Assembly: GCF_016595215.1 (NCBI RefSeq)
Contig: NZ_JAENHK010000005.1
Coordinates: 80,100 to 144,099, forward strand
Reading direction: 5' to 3'
DNA: 64,000 bases
Source of the DNA: Chryseobacterium paridis
GTDB lineage: Bacteria; Bacteroidota; Bacteroidia; Flavobacteriales; Weeksellaceae
In this document: positions 1 through 7,966 of the stretch, one piece after another
Numbering within the stretch: the first letter of the stretch is position 1
Layout of the letters: each line of letters begins with the position of its first letter
Notes under the pieces: generated by a model
Seen by the model: the letters and a program-made list of their open reading frames with translations, nothing else
The model's database searches: none
What the model was told of the DNA's origin: nothing
Program-made: the position numbers and the translations under genes

Positions 1-121
1 ATTTTTTCTTGGTTGTGTAGCGATTGCCGGAATTTATGGGGCTATCTCTGCAACAAAAAGAATATTTTTTGTTCAGCCTTTACCAGCTATTTTAGCGATC
101 ATCGCTGTACTTTTGAAATAA
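1..121 (+). CDS. DUF1304-like membrane protein, C-terminal part only
   Basis: Reading frame open at the left edge and ending with TAA at 119-121. The visible 39 residues are hydrophobic (FFLGCVAIAGIYGAIS, then FFVQPLPAILAIIAVLLK) and resemble the last two membrane segments of DUF1304 proteins, small four-helix inner-membrane proteins of unknown function. The rest of the gene lies before the window. The same end is repeated at 281-476. Family call is from memory of the VAGIYGA and LPAILA signatures; function unknown. Confidence 0.6.
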   Translation, partial: FFLGCVAIAGIYGAISATKRIFFVQPLPAILAIIAVLLK

Positions 122-124
122 TTC

Positions 125-196
125 TTTCCCACAGACTTCACGGATGACACAGATTTTTAATATTTGAATCCGTGTTATTTGTGAAATCTGTGGGAA
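125..196. repeat. Long hairpin repeat, copy 1
   Basis: Imperfect palindrome with outer arms TTTCCCACAGACTTCAC and GTGAAATCTGTGGGAAA and inner CACGGAT/ATCCGTG arms. It lies just after the DUF1304 stop codon. It may serve as a terminator, but its 17-bp outer arms and the wording suggest a dispersed extragenic repeat. Confidence 0.7.
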
Positions 197-280
197 ATTA
201 ACAATATAACAGTATTTCCCTATCTCATATAAAACACATAAGTCCCCCAATCTTTTAATCTTTAAATTTTTCAATCTTTT

Positions 281-476
281 AAATGGCTTTCTTGCTGCAG
301 GATTGATCTGGACTTTCTTTATTAAAGATGCAGAATGGCAAACGAATATTGCGCTCTTTTTTCTTGGTTGTGTAGCGATTGCCGGAATTTATGGGGCTAT
401 CTCTGCAACAAAAAGAATATTTTTTGTTCAGCCTTTACCAGCTATTTTAGCGATCATCGCTGTACTTTTGAAATAA
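281..476 (+). pseudogene. Truncated duplicate of DUF1304-like gene
   Basis: The frame starting NGFLAAGLIWTFFIKDAEWQ continues into the same C-terminus as copy 1 and stops at 474-476. There is no in-frame start codon near the junction: the ATG at 283-285 is in another frame. It is therefore a 3' gene fragment created by the tandem duplication and is probably not expressed. It is useful because it shows about 26 residues of the family upstream of what is visible in copy 1. Confidence 0.75.
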
Positions 477-479
477 TTC

Positions 480-551
480 TTTCCCACAGATTTCACGGAT
501 GACACAGATTTTTAATATTTGAATCCGTGTTATTTGTGAAATCTGTGGGAA
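480..551. repeat. Long hairpin repeat, copy 2
   Basis: Second copy of the 125-196 palindrome. Here the outer 17-bp arms (TTTCCCACAGATTTCAC) are perfectly complementary, so the copy 1 arm carries the mutation. Confidence 0.75.
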
Positions 552-614
552 ATTAATAATATAACAATATTTCCCTATCTCATATAATGCACAGAAGTCC
601 CCCCAATCTTTTAA

Positions 615-1001
615 TCACTTCAGATCTCCCATCGATTGTTTAATTTTTTCCCGATGAATAATCCCCCAATTCACTAAGGTTTCTGTAACAGGAAGTACAG
701 ACTTTCCATAATCAGTCACGGCATACCTTACCGTAATTGGTTTTGTGTCCTGGATGGTACGGGTAATCAGCAAATTGATTTCCAGCTCTTTCAATTCCTT
801 GCTCAACATTTTTGCTGAAATACCATCAATTCCTCTCTGGAGCTTTTTAAAATGAATTAACTGATCTGTACGGTTGGTTAAATACCGTAAGATCATCAAC
901 TTCCATTTCCCTCCCAAAACATCCAGACTATCACGCATAGCAAATAATTCTTCTGTGCATGTCGCTTCACGTTCTACTCCGTTTTCTATAATTTTTGACA
1001 T
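615..1001 (-). CDS. HxlR/MarR-like winged-helix transcriptional regulator
   Basis: 128-residue protein with the HxlR signature LGGKWKLMILRYL at about residues 29-41, a recognition-helix stretch GISAKMLSKELKELE and the wing VRYAVTDYGKSVLPV. A single Cys15 precedes the helix-turn-helix; in the YodB/QorR/HypR branch of this family an N-terminal cysteine senses quinones and electrophiles. ATG at 1001 is chosen because AAGGA lies about 8 nt upstream; a further in-frame Met 10 codons earlier (1031) would lie inside the operator. It is divergent from a quinone oxidoreductase gene, as is usual for this family, so auto- and cross-regulation is likely (inference). Confidence 0.9.
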   Translation of the reverse strand: MSKIIENGVEREATCTEELFAMRDSLDVLGGKWKLMILRYLTNRTDQLIHFKKLQRGIDGISAKMLSKELKELEINLLITRTIQDTKPITVRYAVTDYGKSVLPVTETLVNWGIIHREKIKQSMGDLK

Positions 1002-1019
1002 AATAGTATCCTTAAAGTT

Positions 1020-1043
1020 ACTAGTTACCAATAGTTAACTAGT
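1020..1043. promoter_or_regulatory. Palindromic operator between hxlR-type gene and oxidoreductase
   Basis: Perfect 8-bp inverted repeat ACTAGTTA (1020-1027) and TAACTAGT (1036-1043) with an 8-nt spacer. It overlaps the predicted start region of the leftward regulator transcript and the -33 area of the rightward oxidoreductase promoter, the expected place for an HxlR dimer site. Confidence 0.65.
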
Positions 1044-1045
1044 AG

Positions 1046-1075
1046 CAAATATAAACTATTCTCCATCTACATTTG
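1046..1075. promoter_or_regulatory. Divergent -7 boxes
   Basis: TATATTTG on the minus strand (1046-1053) faces the regulator gene; TACATTTG on the plus strand (1068-1075) faces the oxidoreductase, 17 nt before its ATG. Both match the Bacteroidota -7 motif TAnnTTTG. No TTTG lies 19 nt upstream of either. Confidence 0.6.
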
Positions 1076-1092
1076 TCTTAAAATTCAATACA

Positions 1093-2082
1093 ATGAAAAC
1101 AGTAACATTGAATAAAGATTTTCAATTGCAAGATGGATGGACTGAAAGACCCCAACCAAAAAGCAATGAGGTTTTAATTCAAATAAAAGCAAGTGGGTTT
1201 AACCCAATCGACTATCAGATGCTTGAAAATGAGCTTGAACGAAAACTAATAAGTTCTCCGATTCTAGGACGAGAACTTTCAGGAATTATTGTTGGAAAAG
1301 GCGCAAATGTTTCTCAATTTGAAATCGGCGATGAGGTATTTTGTGGCAGTGGTTCCATGGGAAGCAATGGTTCCTATGCTGAATACATAACTGTACCAGA
1401 GGCTATCGTGGCTTTAAAACCTAAAAACATCTCATTTGAGCAGGCTGCCGCTATTCCATCCGTTGGAATGACCGCTTTACAAACTTTTAACCGTTTACAG
1501 CTAAAGCTTACTGATACTATATTGGTTACAGGTGCAACTGGTGGTGTAGGATCTTTTTTTGTCAAACTTTTAATTGCTAATCATTTCAAAAATATCGTTG
1601 CAACTGTAGGATCTGAAGAAAACAGAATGCTACTATTAGAAATGGGGCTTCAGAATAATCAGATCATTAATTACAAGGAAGATGATCTCGTAGAAAAATT
1701 AATTCAAGCAAATGGTGATCAGCTTTTTGACATAGGAGTTGATCTTGTTGGCAACTCCATGTCTGAAATAACCGCAGAAGTATTAAAGGTCCACGGGATG
1801 TATGTAGATGTTACTGCCCTAATCAGCAAAGATGCAAAGGAAACTCTATTCAATAAAGGAAATATCATTATGAACATTTCCAACTACACCTATAGCATGA
1901 CAAGGAACTATGATTATTATAAAAACAGTTTAACACAAATCTCCAATCTCATTGAGGAACAACTGATTGCCCCACCCAAATACAGGATAATTGGAAACCT
2001 ATCTCTGGAAACAGTCCTCAAAGCCCATCAAATACTCAAAAAGAATCTTACTCAGGGAAATAAATTAATTATGACTCATTAA
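1093..2082 (+). CDS. NADPH:quinone oxidoreductase, zinc-independent MDR family
   Basis: 329-residue medium-chain dehydrogenase/reductase. The GroES-like N-terminal half contains GRELSGIIVGKGANV, and the Rossmann half has the nucleotide motif VTGATGGVG at 145-153. The structural and catalytic zinc cysteines of alcohol dehydrogenases are absent, as in quinone reductases and enone reductases. Likely reduces quinones or unsaturated carbonyls with NADPH in the cytosol. The cupin gene follows after 2 nt, so they are cotranscribed, and the divergent HxlR regulator probably controls both. Substrate cannot be told from sequence. Confidence 0.88.
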   Translation: MKTVTLNKDFQLQDGWTERPQPKSNEVLIQIKASGFNPIDYQMLENELERKLISSPILGRELSGIIVGKGANVSQFEIGDEVFCGSGSMGSNGSYAEYITVPEAIVALKPKNISFEQAAAIPSVGMTALQTFNRLQLKLTDTILVTGATGGVGSFFVKLLIANHFKNIVATVGSEENRMLLLEMGLQNNQIINYKEDDLVEKLIQANGDQLFDIGVDLVGNSMSEITAEVLKVHGMYVDVTALISKDAKETLFNKGNIIMNISNYTYSMTRNYDYYKNSLTQISNLIEEQLIAPPKYRIIGNLSLETVLKAHQILKKNLTQGNKLIMTH

Positions 2083-2084
2083 TT

Positions 2085-2555
2085 ATGAACAAAATACCAA
2101 GACCCATCGTTACAGGAATTCAAAACGGAAAATCAACTATTGTTGAAGATCAAAGGGTAGAAAATGTGGTAGAGCATCTACCTGGATTGATTATTTCAGA
2201 TTTATGGAATACACAAAAAACTCCGGCAAATCTGGATTTTGAAATTCCCATTCCCAATACCGGATTTCCCCAGACTCCAAAAAACGGAACTTATTTTCGA
2301 TATGTAGTAATTCCACCTGATAAAGATCTCGGAGTTGAATCTAAGGTCGGAGAACCTCATCCAATGATGCATCAGACTCAGACTTTAGACTATATCATTA
2401 TTTTGTCTGGTGAACTCTATCTGATCATGGAAGAAGGTGAAACGCTTCTTAAAACCGGAGATATTGTAATACAGCGGGGAACGAACCACGCATGGAGCAA
2501 TCGTTCCGATGAGCCTTGTATTCAACTGGCAGTATTGATTGGTGCAGAAGAGTGA
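2085..2555 (+). CDS. Cupin-domain protein
   Basis: 156-residue single-domain cupin. The conserved barrel is seen around residues 85-150, with a HPMMHQTQTLDYIIILSGE segment (motif 1) and GDIVIQRGTNHAWSN (motif 2, with the C-terminal histidine). Cupins of this kind bind a divalent metal and act as small dioxygenases, isomerases or sensors. It follows the quinone oxidoreductase by 2 nt, suggesting a role in the same detoxification response. Enzymatic function not assignable. Confidence 0.8.
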   Translation: MNKIPRPIVTGIQNGKSTIVEDQRVENVVEHLPGLIISDLWNTQKTPANLDFEIPIPNTGFPQTPKNGTYFRYVVIPPDKDLGVESKVGEPHPMMHQTQTLDYIIILSGELYLIMEEGETLLKTGDIVIQRGTNHAWSNRSDEPCIQLAVLIGAEE

Positions 2556-2601
2556 GAGTGATTGAAAGATTTAAGAATTTAATTATTTAAAGATTGAAAT
2601 G

Positions 2602-2709
2602 ATTTCTCGTGGTATAACCGATTGAATAATTTTAATATTAAAAAATTCTCGCGGATTCAATAGATCATTATCAAAAATCTGCGTCATCTGCTCAATCTGC
2701 GAGAGAAAT
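2602..2709. repeat. Degenerate palindromic extragenic element
   Basis: Sequence between convergent genes with partial inverted arms: ATTTCTCG near 2602 against CGAGAGAAAT at 2700-2709, and GATTG against CAATC inside. Wording (AATCTGCGTCATCTGC) recalls the hairpin repeat at 125-196, so it may be a decayed relative. Weak similarity judged by eye. Confidence 0.4.
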
Positions 2710-2710
2710 A

Positions 2711-3184
2711 TTAATTATAAGTATTAGATATTTCTGCAAGCTTCTTCTTCATCAATTCAGGTTTAAACTCTCCTTCATGATAATACACCAAATTCTGATC
2801 AGCATCCAATATGATCCATAGTGGATAAACGGGCTGACTTTTATTTTTAGATAATGCTAAAGCCAATTCGTGGATCCCGGAATTTCCATTTGGAAGATAG
2901 TTAAACTCCTTCCCCTCAAAACGGATCTTGTCCTTAGTCTTTTCCGCTTCAAAATTGATAAAATAGAAGTGATCATTAATCAGATTGACTAGATCTTTAT
3001 CTTTATTCAGATTAAAAGATTCAATTTTACAAATGGCACACCAGCCTGTATACAGATGAATAATGACAGGTTTGGGATGTCCGTCATGCAACGTTTCCAG
3101 TTCAGAAAAAGTGCCCTCTCTCATCTTTTGAGAAAGACAAAAGTAGGGCACTAACATTAAAAATAAAATCGAAAATATTTTCAT
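2711..3184 (-). CDS. Secreted thioredoxin-fold protein
   Basis: 157 residues with a cleavable signal peptide (MKIFSILFLMLVPYFCLSQ) and a thioredoxin-like domain whose active-site motif is WCAIC, Cys49 and Cys52. The later cis-Pro region is QPVYPLWIILD. Similar proteins act as periplasmic thiol reductases or isomerases. Its ATG overlaps the stop codon of the upstream TonB receptor (ATGA), so the two are translationally coupled. The coupling suggests it serves the receptor or its cargo (inference). Confidence 0.8.
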   Translation of the reverse strand: MKIFSILFLMLVPYFCLSQKMREGTFSELETLHDGHPKPVIIHLYTGWCAICKIESFNLNKDKDLVNLINDHFYFINFEAEKTKDKIRFEGKEFNYLPNGNSGIHELALALSKNKSQPVYPLWIILDADQNLVYYHEGEFKPELMKKKLAEISNTYN

Positions 3185-5250
3185 TTCAAAGTATATCTTA
3201 TTCCAAAAAATCCACGAATTCTCTGCATAGGTGCATACCCATAAGCAGTATCGAATTTGTAATTATTTGGATTATTAATAGGGTCATTTACATGTTGATC
3301 AAACGGGTCAAAAGGTCGCATTAAAGGATCTTTGGGTGTAAAATTGAAAAGGTTTTTAATTCCACAATACACTTCAAATCCAGATTTAAAGGCTTTTGAA
3401 ACCTGGATATTAGCCAACGAATAGAAGGGTGAATACTCAGGGCGGAAATCATCCGGTAAAACAGGTAATCTCATGGGTCCATAAAACTGACCTGTAAAAT
3501 CCACCGTTAAAGCATTCGGGAATTTATAGGTCAGACTGTAAGTTCCGCTCCATTTCGGGGCATGCAGCTGCTGAACTTTAGCATTTTCACCATCTAATTT
3601 CTGAAACACTTCAAGATAGGTCACTCCCAGATTAACACTAAGAGGAAAACTAAAACTAAAGTCTACATTCATCGAAGCTCCTTTGGAAATACCATATCCA
3701 TGAAGATTATCATAAATAATTTTATCCGGATCTGTATCAAAATCACCTACAATCTTATTACTGAAATAGGTATAAAATGCAGAGGCATCGAGATTAATCA
3801 GGCGATTGCCTACTGGAATTTTCCAGATATAATTTAAATTTCCATTGATTGATTTTTCAGGCTTTAGATCAGATTTTATAACTACTTCCCGGGAACCCGT
3901 TAATGCTGCGTGGTCTTCCGTAAATAAATTCACAACCCTAAACCCGGTTCCAAAATTAAACCGGAGTGTGTGATAAGGATTGGGAGAAAATTTCCATGCA
4001 AATCTTGGTGAATGTACAGAATGATGAATTCTGTCATAATCGTATCTGTAGCCTAGCAATATTGTGTTTTTAGAATCGAGTTCCCATTGATCCTGAATAA
4101 AAGCTCCTAAAATCGGAGACTTCATAGGTTCATTGGTAAGTCCATCCGCTGACGAAGTTCCGGGAGTATTATCATCATAAAATGTTCTTTTGTATGTAAC
4201 TCCCAAGATCAGATCATGATTTCCAAATTTTCTATCCCAATACGTCTGAACGAAAGCCACTTTCTGCTTGGCATCATAGGGATTTGTCCCATAAAAAGAA
4301 TCCTGATTATGGTAATTATAAGAGAATTGAGTAATGATCTGTTCTTTCAATGGCCACTGATACACTCCCAAAGCTTCTACTCTATTGGTATAAATACTTT
4401 CCCCATACACTTTATCTCCTCCCCTGTCAGCTTTTGTCCATTGCATTTCACCACCAAAACGGTCTTCATATAAATACCGTAGTGCTAAGCTTGCCAATCT
4501 GTTTTCCTTTCTCTGAAAATTCCATTTATTAAAGACAGAAATCCTATTCTGAAGAGTAGCATCCGTAAAATTATCCTTGTTCTGATCTATCCTTTTAGTA
4601 AAATTGAAATAATTCAGACTTAATAAAGAAGCAGCTTTCTTTCCCACATTGAACTTGGTTGATAAATCTATGTTATCCTCACTCCAGGTACTTGTCATGA
4701 CATCCAGACTTAATTTAGGAGCTGTTAATGCATTTTTTGTGATGATATTGATTACGCCTCCCATCGCTTCCGAGCCATAAATAGATGAAGCGGGGCCCTT
4801 CACTACTTCTATCCTGTCTACCAGGCTATTGGGAATTCCACTTAATCCATATACTGTGGATAATGAACTTACAATAGGCATCCCATCAATCAGAATCATT
4901 GTGTATGGTCCTTCAAGACCGTTAATATGGATATCTCCTGTATTACATACAGAACAGTTCAACTGAGGACGTACACCATTCACCATAGAAATGGCTTCAA
5001 AAATATTAGGAGTCGGATTCTTCTGGAAAAATTTCTGGCTATAAATTTCCACAGCTACCGGGCTTTTAGACCGACTTATTGGCTTTATGGTACCAGTAAC
5101 TACAACATCATCAATTAATTTGGTTTTGATTTCTTTTTTTGTAACAGTAATAGAATCAGGCTTAAGGTTTTGATTTAAATGTAAACTATCTGTTTCCTGA
5201 GAGAAACAATAAGAAGATAAAAGTACAACAGAAAATAATATTCGCTTCAT
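3181..5250 (-). CDS. TonB-dependent outer-membrane receptor with CxxC plug
   Basis: 689 residues: signal peptide ending near SYCFSQ, TonB-box-like DDVVVTGT at about 47-54, plug domain with IEVVKGPASSIYGSEAMGG, then a beta-barrel finishing in GFFGIRYTLK with a terminal aromatic/hydrophobic signature. It lacks an N-terminal carboxypeptidase-like domain. Two cysteines, Cys99 and Cys102 (CSVC), sit in the plug just before GDIHINGLEG, a feature I associate with a BtuB/HmuR-like subgroup; cargo (cobalamin, heme, metal chelate or other) is not determinable. Met at 5250 begins the signal peptide, with a minus-strand -7 box TAGATTTG at 5269-5276; the longer frame start is rejected. Confidence 0.88.
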   Translation of the reverse strand: MKRILFSVVLLSSYCFSQETDSLHLNQNLKPDSITVTKKEIKTKLIDDVVVTGTIKPISRSKSPVAVEIYSQKFFQKNPTPNIFEAISMVNGVRPQLNCSVCNTGDIHINGLEGPYTMILIDGMPIVSSLSTVYGLSGIPNSLVDRIEVVKGPASSIYGSEAMGGVINIITKNALTAPKLSLDVMTSTWSEDNIDLSTKFNVGKKAASLLSLNYFNFTKRIDQNKDNFTDATLQNRISVFNKWNFQRKENRLASLALRYLYEDRFGGEMQWTKADRGGDKVYGESIYTNRVEALGVYQWPLKEQIITQFSYNYHNQDSFYGTNPYDAKQKVAFVQTYWDRKFGNHDLILGVTYKRTFYDDNTPGTSSADGLTNEPMKSPILGAFIQDQWELDSKNTILLGYRYDYDRIHHSVHSPRFAWKFSPNPYHTLRFNFGTGFRVVNLFTEDHAALTGSREVVIKSDLKPEKSINGNLNYIWKIPVGNRLINLDASAFYTYFSNKIVGDFDTDPDKIIYDNLHGYGISKGASMNVDFSFSFPLSVNLGVTYLEVFQKLDGENAKVQQLHAPKWSGTYSLTYKFPNALTVDFTGQFYGPMRLPVLPDDFRPEYSPFYSLANIQVSKAFKSGFEVYCGIKNLFNFTPKDPLMRPFDPFDQHVNDPINNPNNYKFDTAYGYAPMQRIRGFFGIRYTLK

Positions 5251-5367
5251 GAAATAATAATTGTTAGGCAAATCTAACAATTATTTTCGAAACAAAAAAC
5301 TTTATGATAAATATCCTTTAAAATAATTCGTCAAAAATTATTAAATTTGAGAAAATATAAAGGTAAA

Positions 5368-6519
5368 ATGAGATATAACCATTCCGGGAACATCCCACAG
5401 AAAAGACATACGATTTTTAAATCTCCTGAAGATAAATTCTACTATGAACAACTTTTCGGAACGGAAGGTTTTCATGGCATCTCTTCTTTGCTTTATCATA
5501 TTCACCGCCCTACTCAGATCAAATCTATAGGAACAGCAAAAGATGTGACACCTAAAATTGCGGTTGAAAAAAATGTAACTCCCAGAATGTTTAAGGGCAT
5601 GCAGGTAACTCCTGAGGATGATTTTCTGGACAGCAGAAAGTTTCTTTTGGTGAATAACGACCTTAAAATGGGATTATCAAAACCTAGAAAATCTACTGAC
5701 TATTTCTATAAAAATGCAGAATGTGATGAACTTTTATTTGTTCATGAAGGAAGCGGAGTTCTAAAAACATTTGTTGGTAATCTGGATTTCTCAACAGGTG
5801 ACTATCTTATTATACCAAGAGGAACAATCTACCAAGTAGAACTTCATTCTGAAAACACTGTATTTTTCGTACTGGAAAGTCATTCTCCAATTTATACTCC
5901 AAAACGTTACAGAAATGAATTCGGGCAGCTTTTAGAACATTCTCCATTTTGTGAGAGAGACATCATCGCACCGACATTCGTTGAACCGAAAGATGAAAAA
6001 GGAGAGTTTTTAATTAAAGTAAAAAAAGAAAATCAGATCACCGATTTCATTTATGCAACACATCCTTTTGATGTAGTTGGTTGGGACGGTTACTTCTACC
6101 CTTATAAATTTAATATCAAAAACTTTGAGCCTATAACCGGAAGAATACACCAACCACCTCCGATTCACCAAAATTTTGAAGGACATAATTTCGTAGTATG
6201 CTCTTTCTGTGCAAGAATGTATGATTACCATCCATTAGCAATCCCTGCACCATACAACCATTCCAATATAGATTCTGATGAGGTTTTATTCTACACTGAA
6301 GGAGACTTTATGAGCCGTAATCACGTAGATCTTATGGATTTCAGTTTACATCCTGGAGGAATCGTTCATGGCCCACACCCAGGGGCAATGGAAAGAAGTA
6401 TCGGTAAAAAATTCACCGAAGAATATGCTGTGATGGTGGATCCGTTCCGTCCTTTAAAAATCACAGAGGAGGCTATGAAAGTAGAAGACCCAACTTATAA
6501 AACATCCTGGTTGGAATAA
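5368..6519 (+). CDS. hmgA: Homogentisate 1,2-dioxygenase
   Basis: 383-residue non-heme iron dioxygenase that opens the homogentisate ring to maleylacetoacetate in tyrosine catabolism. The N-terminus MRYNHSGNIPQKRHTIF is typical. Likely iron ligands are His298 and Glu305 (YNHSNIDSDE) and His334 (VHGPHPGA), by alignment from memory with the human enzyme. ATG 5368 is favoured because AAAGG lies 5 nt upstream; the earlier TTG at 5347 lies inside a -7 box TAAATTTG (5342-5349). hpd and fahA lie downstream in the same direction. Confidence 0.95.
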   Translation: MRYNHSGNIPQKRHTIFKSPEDKFYYEQLFGTEGFHGISSLLYHIHRPTQIKSIGTAKDVTPKIAVEKNVTPRMFKGMQVTPEDDFLDSRKFLLVNNDLKMGLSKPRKSTDYFYKNAECDELLFVHEGSGVLKTFVGNLDFSTGDYLIIPRGTIYQVELHSENTVFFVLESHSPIYTPKRYRNEFGQLLEHSPFCERDIIAPTFVEPKDEKGEFLIKVKKENQITDFIYATHPFDVVGWDGYFYPYKFNIKNFEPITGRIHQPPPIHQNFEGHNFVVCSFCARMYDYHPLAIPAPYNHSNIDSDEVLFYTEGDFMSRNHVDLMDFSLHPGGIVHGPHPGAMERSIGKKFTEEYAVMVDPFRPLKITEEAMKVEDPTYKTSWLE

Positions 6520-6582
6520 ACAGCAAAAGACACAGATGACTGTAAACAACAGTCGATAAATATTATTTCAAAAAAAATCAAT

Positions 6583-7857
6583 ATGTACAATTATATTAGT
6601 GCAGAGGAAGCCGTATATACAGTAAAGAGTGGTAATCGGGTATTTTTCCACGGAAGTGCATGTACACCCAATTATCTTATTGATGAATTAGCAAGACAGT
6701 CTCACAGATTAGAAAACGTGGAAATGGTATCCATTACCCAGCAGGGAAACGTTGAGATTGCAAAGCCACAATACAAAGACAGCTTTTTTGTCAATTCGCT
6801 GTTTGTTTCCACACCCGTAAGAGAAGCGGTAAATTCCGAAAGAGGAGATTTCGTGCCTGTTTTTTTAAGTGAGATTCCTATTTTATTCAGGAATAACATC
6901 CTGCCTTTGGACGTAGCACTTATTACTGTTTCTCCTCCAGACAAACACGGTTTTTGTACATTAGGTACCTCAGTAGACGTGGCCAGAGCTGCTGTAGATA
7001 CTGCTAAAATAATTGTTGCCATCGTAAATCCATTAATGCCAAGAACGCATGGAGATGGGATGATTCACATCAGCAGGATCAATAAACTGGTATGGCATGA
7101 AGAGGAATTGCCTACGGTAGATTATGGATCAAAAGTAGGTCCTGAAGAAATGTTGGTTGGAAAAAATGTAGCTGAACTTATTGACGATAAATCTACTATC
7201 CAAATGGGTATCGGAACAATTCCTGATGCCGTTTTAAAATGTTTGGGAAATCATAAAGATTTGGGTATTCATACTGAGATGCTAAGTGATGGAGTAATAG
7301 ATCTCATTCAAAATGATGTGATCAACAACAAATACAAAGGTTACAACGATAATAAAACAATAACCAGTTTCTGTTTTGGAACCAGAAAGCTCTATGATTA
7401 TGTAGATGATAACACCGTTTTTGCATTTAAGGATGTAAGTGACGTAAACTTCCCTATCAATATCATGCGGAACAAAAAAATGGTTGCTATTAATTCTGCT
7501 ATTGAAATTGATTTGACAGGACAGGTTTGTGCCGATTCTATAGGAACTTTACAATACAGCGGTATCGGAGGACAAATGGATTTCATGAGAGGAGCCGCTT
7601 TAAGCGAGGGAGGAAAACCAATTATTGCGATTACTTCTAGAACCAAAAAAGGGATTTCAAGGATTGTTCCTTATTTGAAGCAAGGAGCCGGTGTTGTGAC
7701 GACAAGAGGACATATTCATTATGTGGTTACAGAATATGGAACCGCTTACTTATATGGAAAAAATCTACGTCAAAGAGCACAGGAACTGATCAGTATTGCT
7801 CATCCGGATGATAGGGAAATGTTAGAGCAGGCAGCTTTCGAAAGGTTTAAACATTAA
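6583..7857 (+). CDS. Acetyl-CoA hydrolase/CoA-transferase family protein
   Basis: 424 residues matching the two-domain family I CoA-transferases (Cat1, Ach1, 4-hydroxybutyrate CoA-transferase). Visible signatures are VSPPDKHGFCTLGTSVD, GIGTIPDAV, and GIHTEMLSDG with the probable catalytic Glu232. The C-terminal half carries SGIGGQMDFMRGA and VTEYGTAYL. It moves CoA between short-chain acyl groups or hydrolyses acyl-CoA. It lies 63 nt after hmgA; a role in activating or removing the acetoacetate made by tyrosine breakdown is a reasonable but unproven inference. Confidence 0.88.
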   Translation: MYNYISAEEAVYTVKSGNRVFFHGSACTPNYLIDELARQSHRLENVEMVSITQQGNVEIAKPQYKDSFFVNSLFVSTPVREAVNSERGDFVPVFLSEIPILFRNNILPLDVALITVSPPDKHGFCTLGTSVDVARAAVDTAKIIVAIVNPLMPRTHGDGMIHISRINKLVWHEEELPTVDYGSKVGPEEMLVGKNVAELIDDKSTIQMGIGTIPDAVLKCLGNHKDLGIHTEMLSDGVIDLIQNDVINNKYKGYNDNKTITSFCFGTRKLYDYVDDNTVFAFKDVSDVNFPINIMRNKKMVAINSAIEIDLTGQVCADSIGTLQYSGIGGQMDFMRGAALSEGGKPIIAITSRTKKGISRIVPYLKQGAGVVTTRGHIHYVVTEYGTAYLYGKNLRQRAQELISIAHPDDREMLEQAAFERFKH

Positions 7858-7966
7858 ATTATTTTACTCAGGGAAAACCGCTTGTTTACTGAACAAAAAG
7901 GGATAAGCAAAAGGCAACATAAGTCTTTGGCAACATTTTTGATAAACCCCTTCTAAAGTAAGGAAA

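Larger units (their letters stand above)
2..616. repeat. 355-bp tandem duplication, two partial copies
   Basis: Bases 2-259 recur at 357-615 with an offset of 355 and only a handful of changes (for example c146/t501, one extra C near 604). Each copy covers the C-terminus of the DUF1304-like gene, its hairpin and the downstream spacer. Copy 1 diverges after the TTTTAATC word, runs through about 22 bp of AT-rich sequence and joins copy 2 at about 281. Copy 2 ends exactly at the stop codon of the HxlR gene. Short TCTTTTAA words flank the junction and could have been the recombination substrate. Confidence 0.9.

Noticed and set aside
92-274. 60-residue minus-strand frame in the duplicated region
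   Set aside because: It crosses the hairpin repeat and the gene tail on the other strand, has no family likeness and is created by the repeat sequence.
5347-5367. Longer hmgA with TTG start
   Set aside because: The TTG lies in a TAAATTTG promoter box, and ATG 5368 has a good AAAGG site and the conserved N-terminus.
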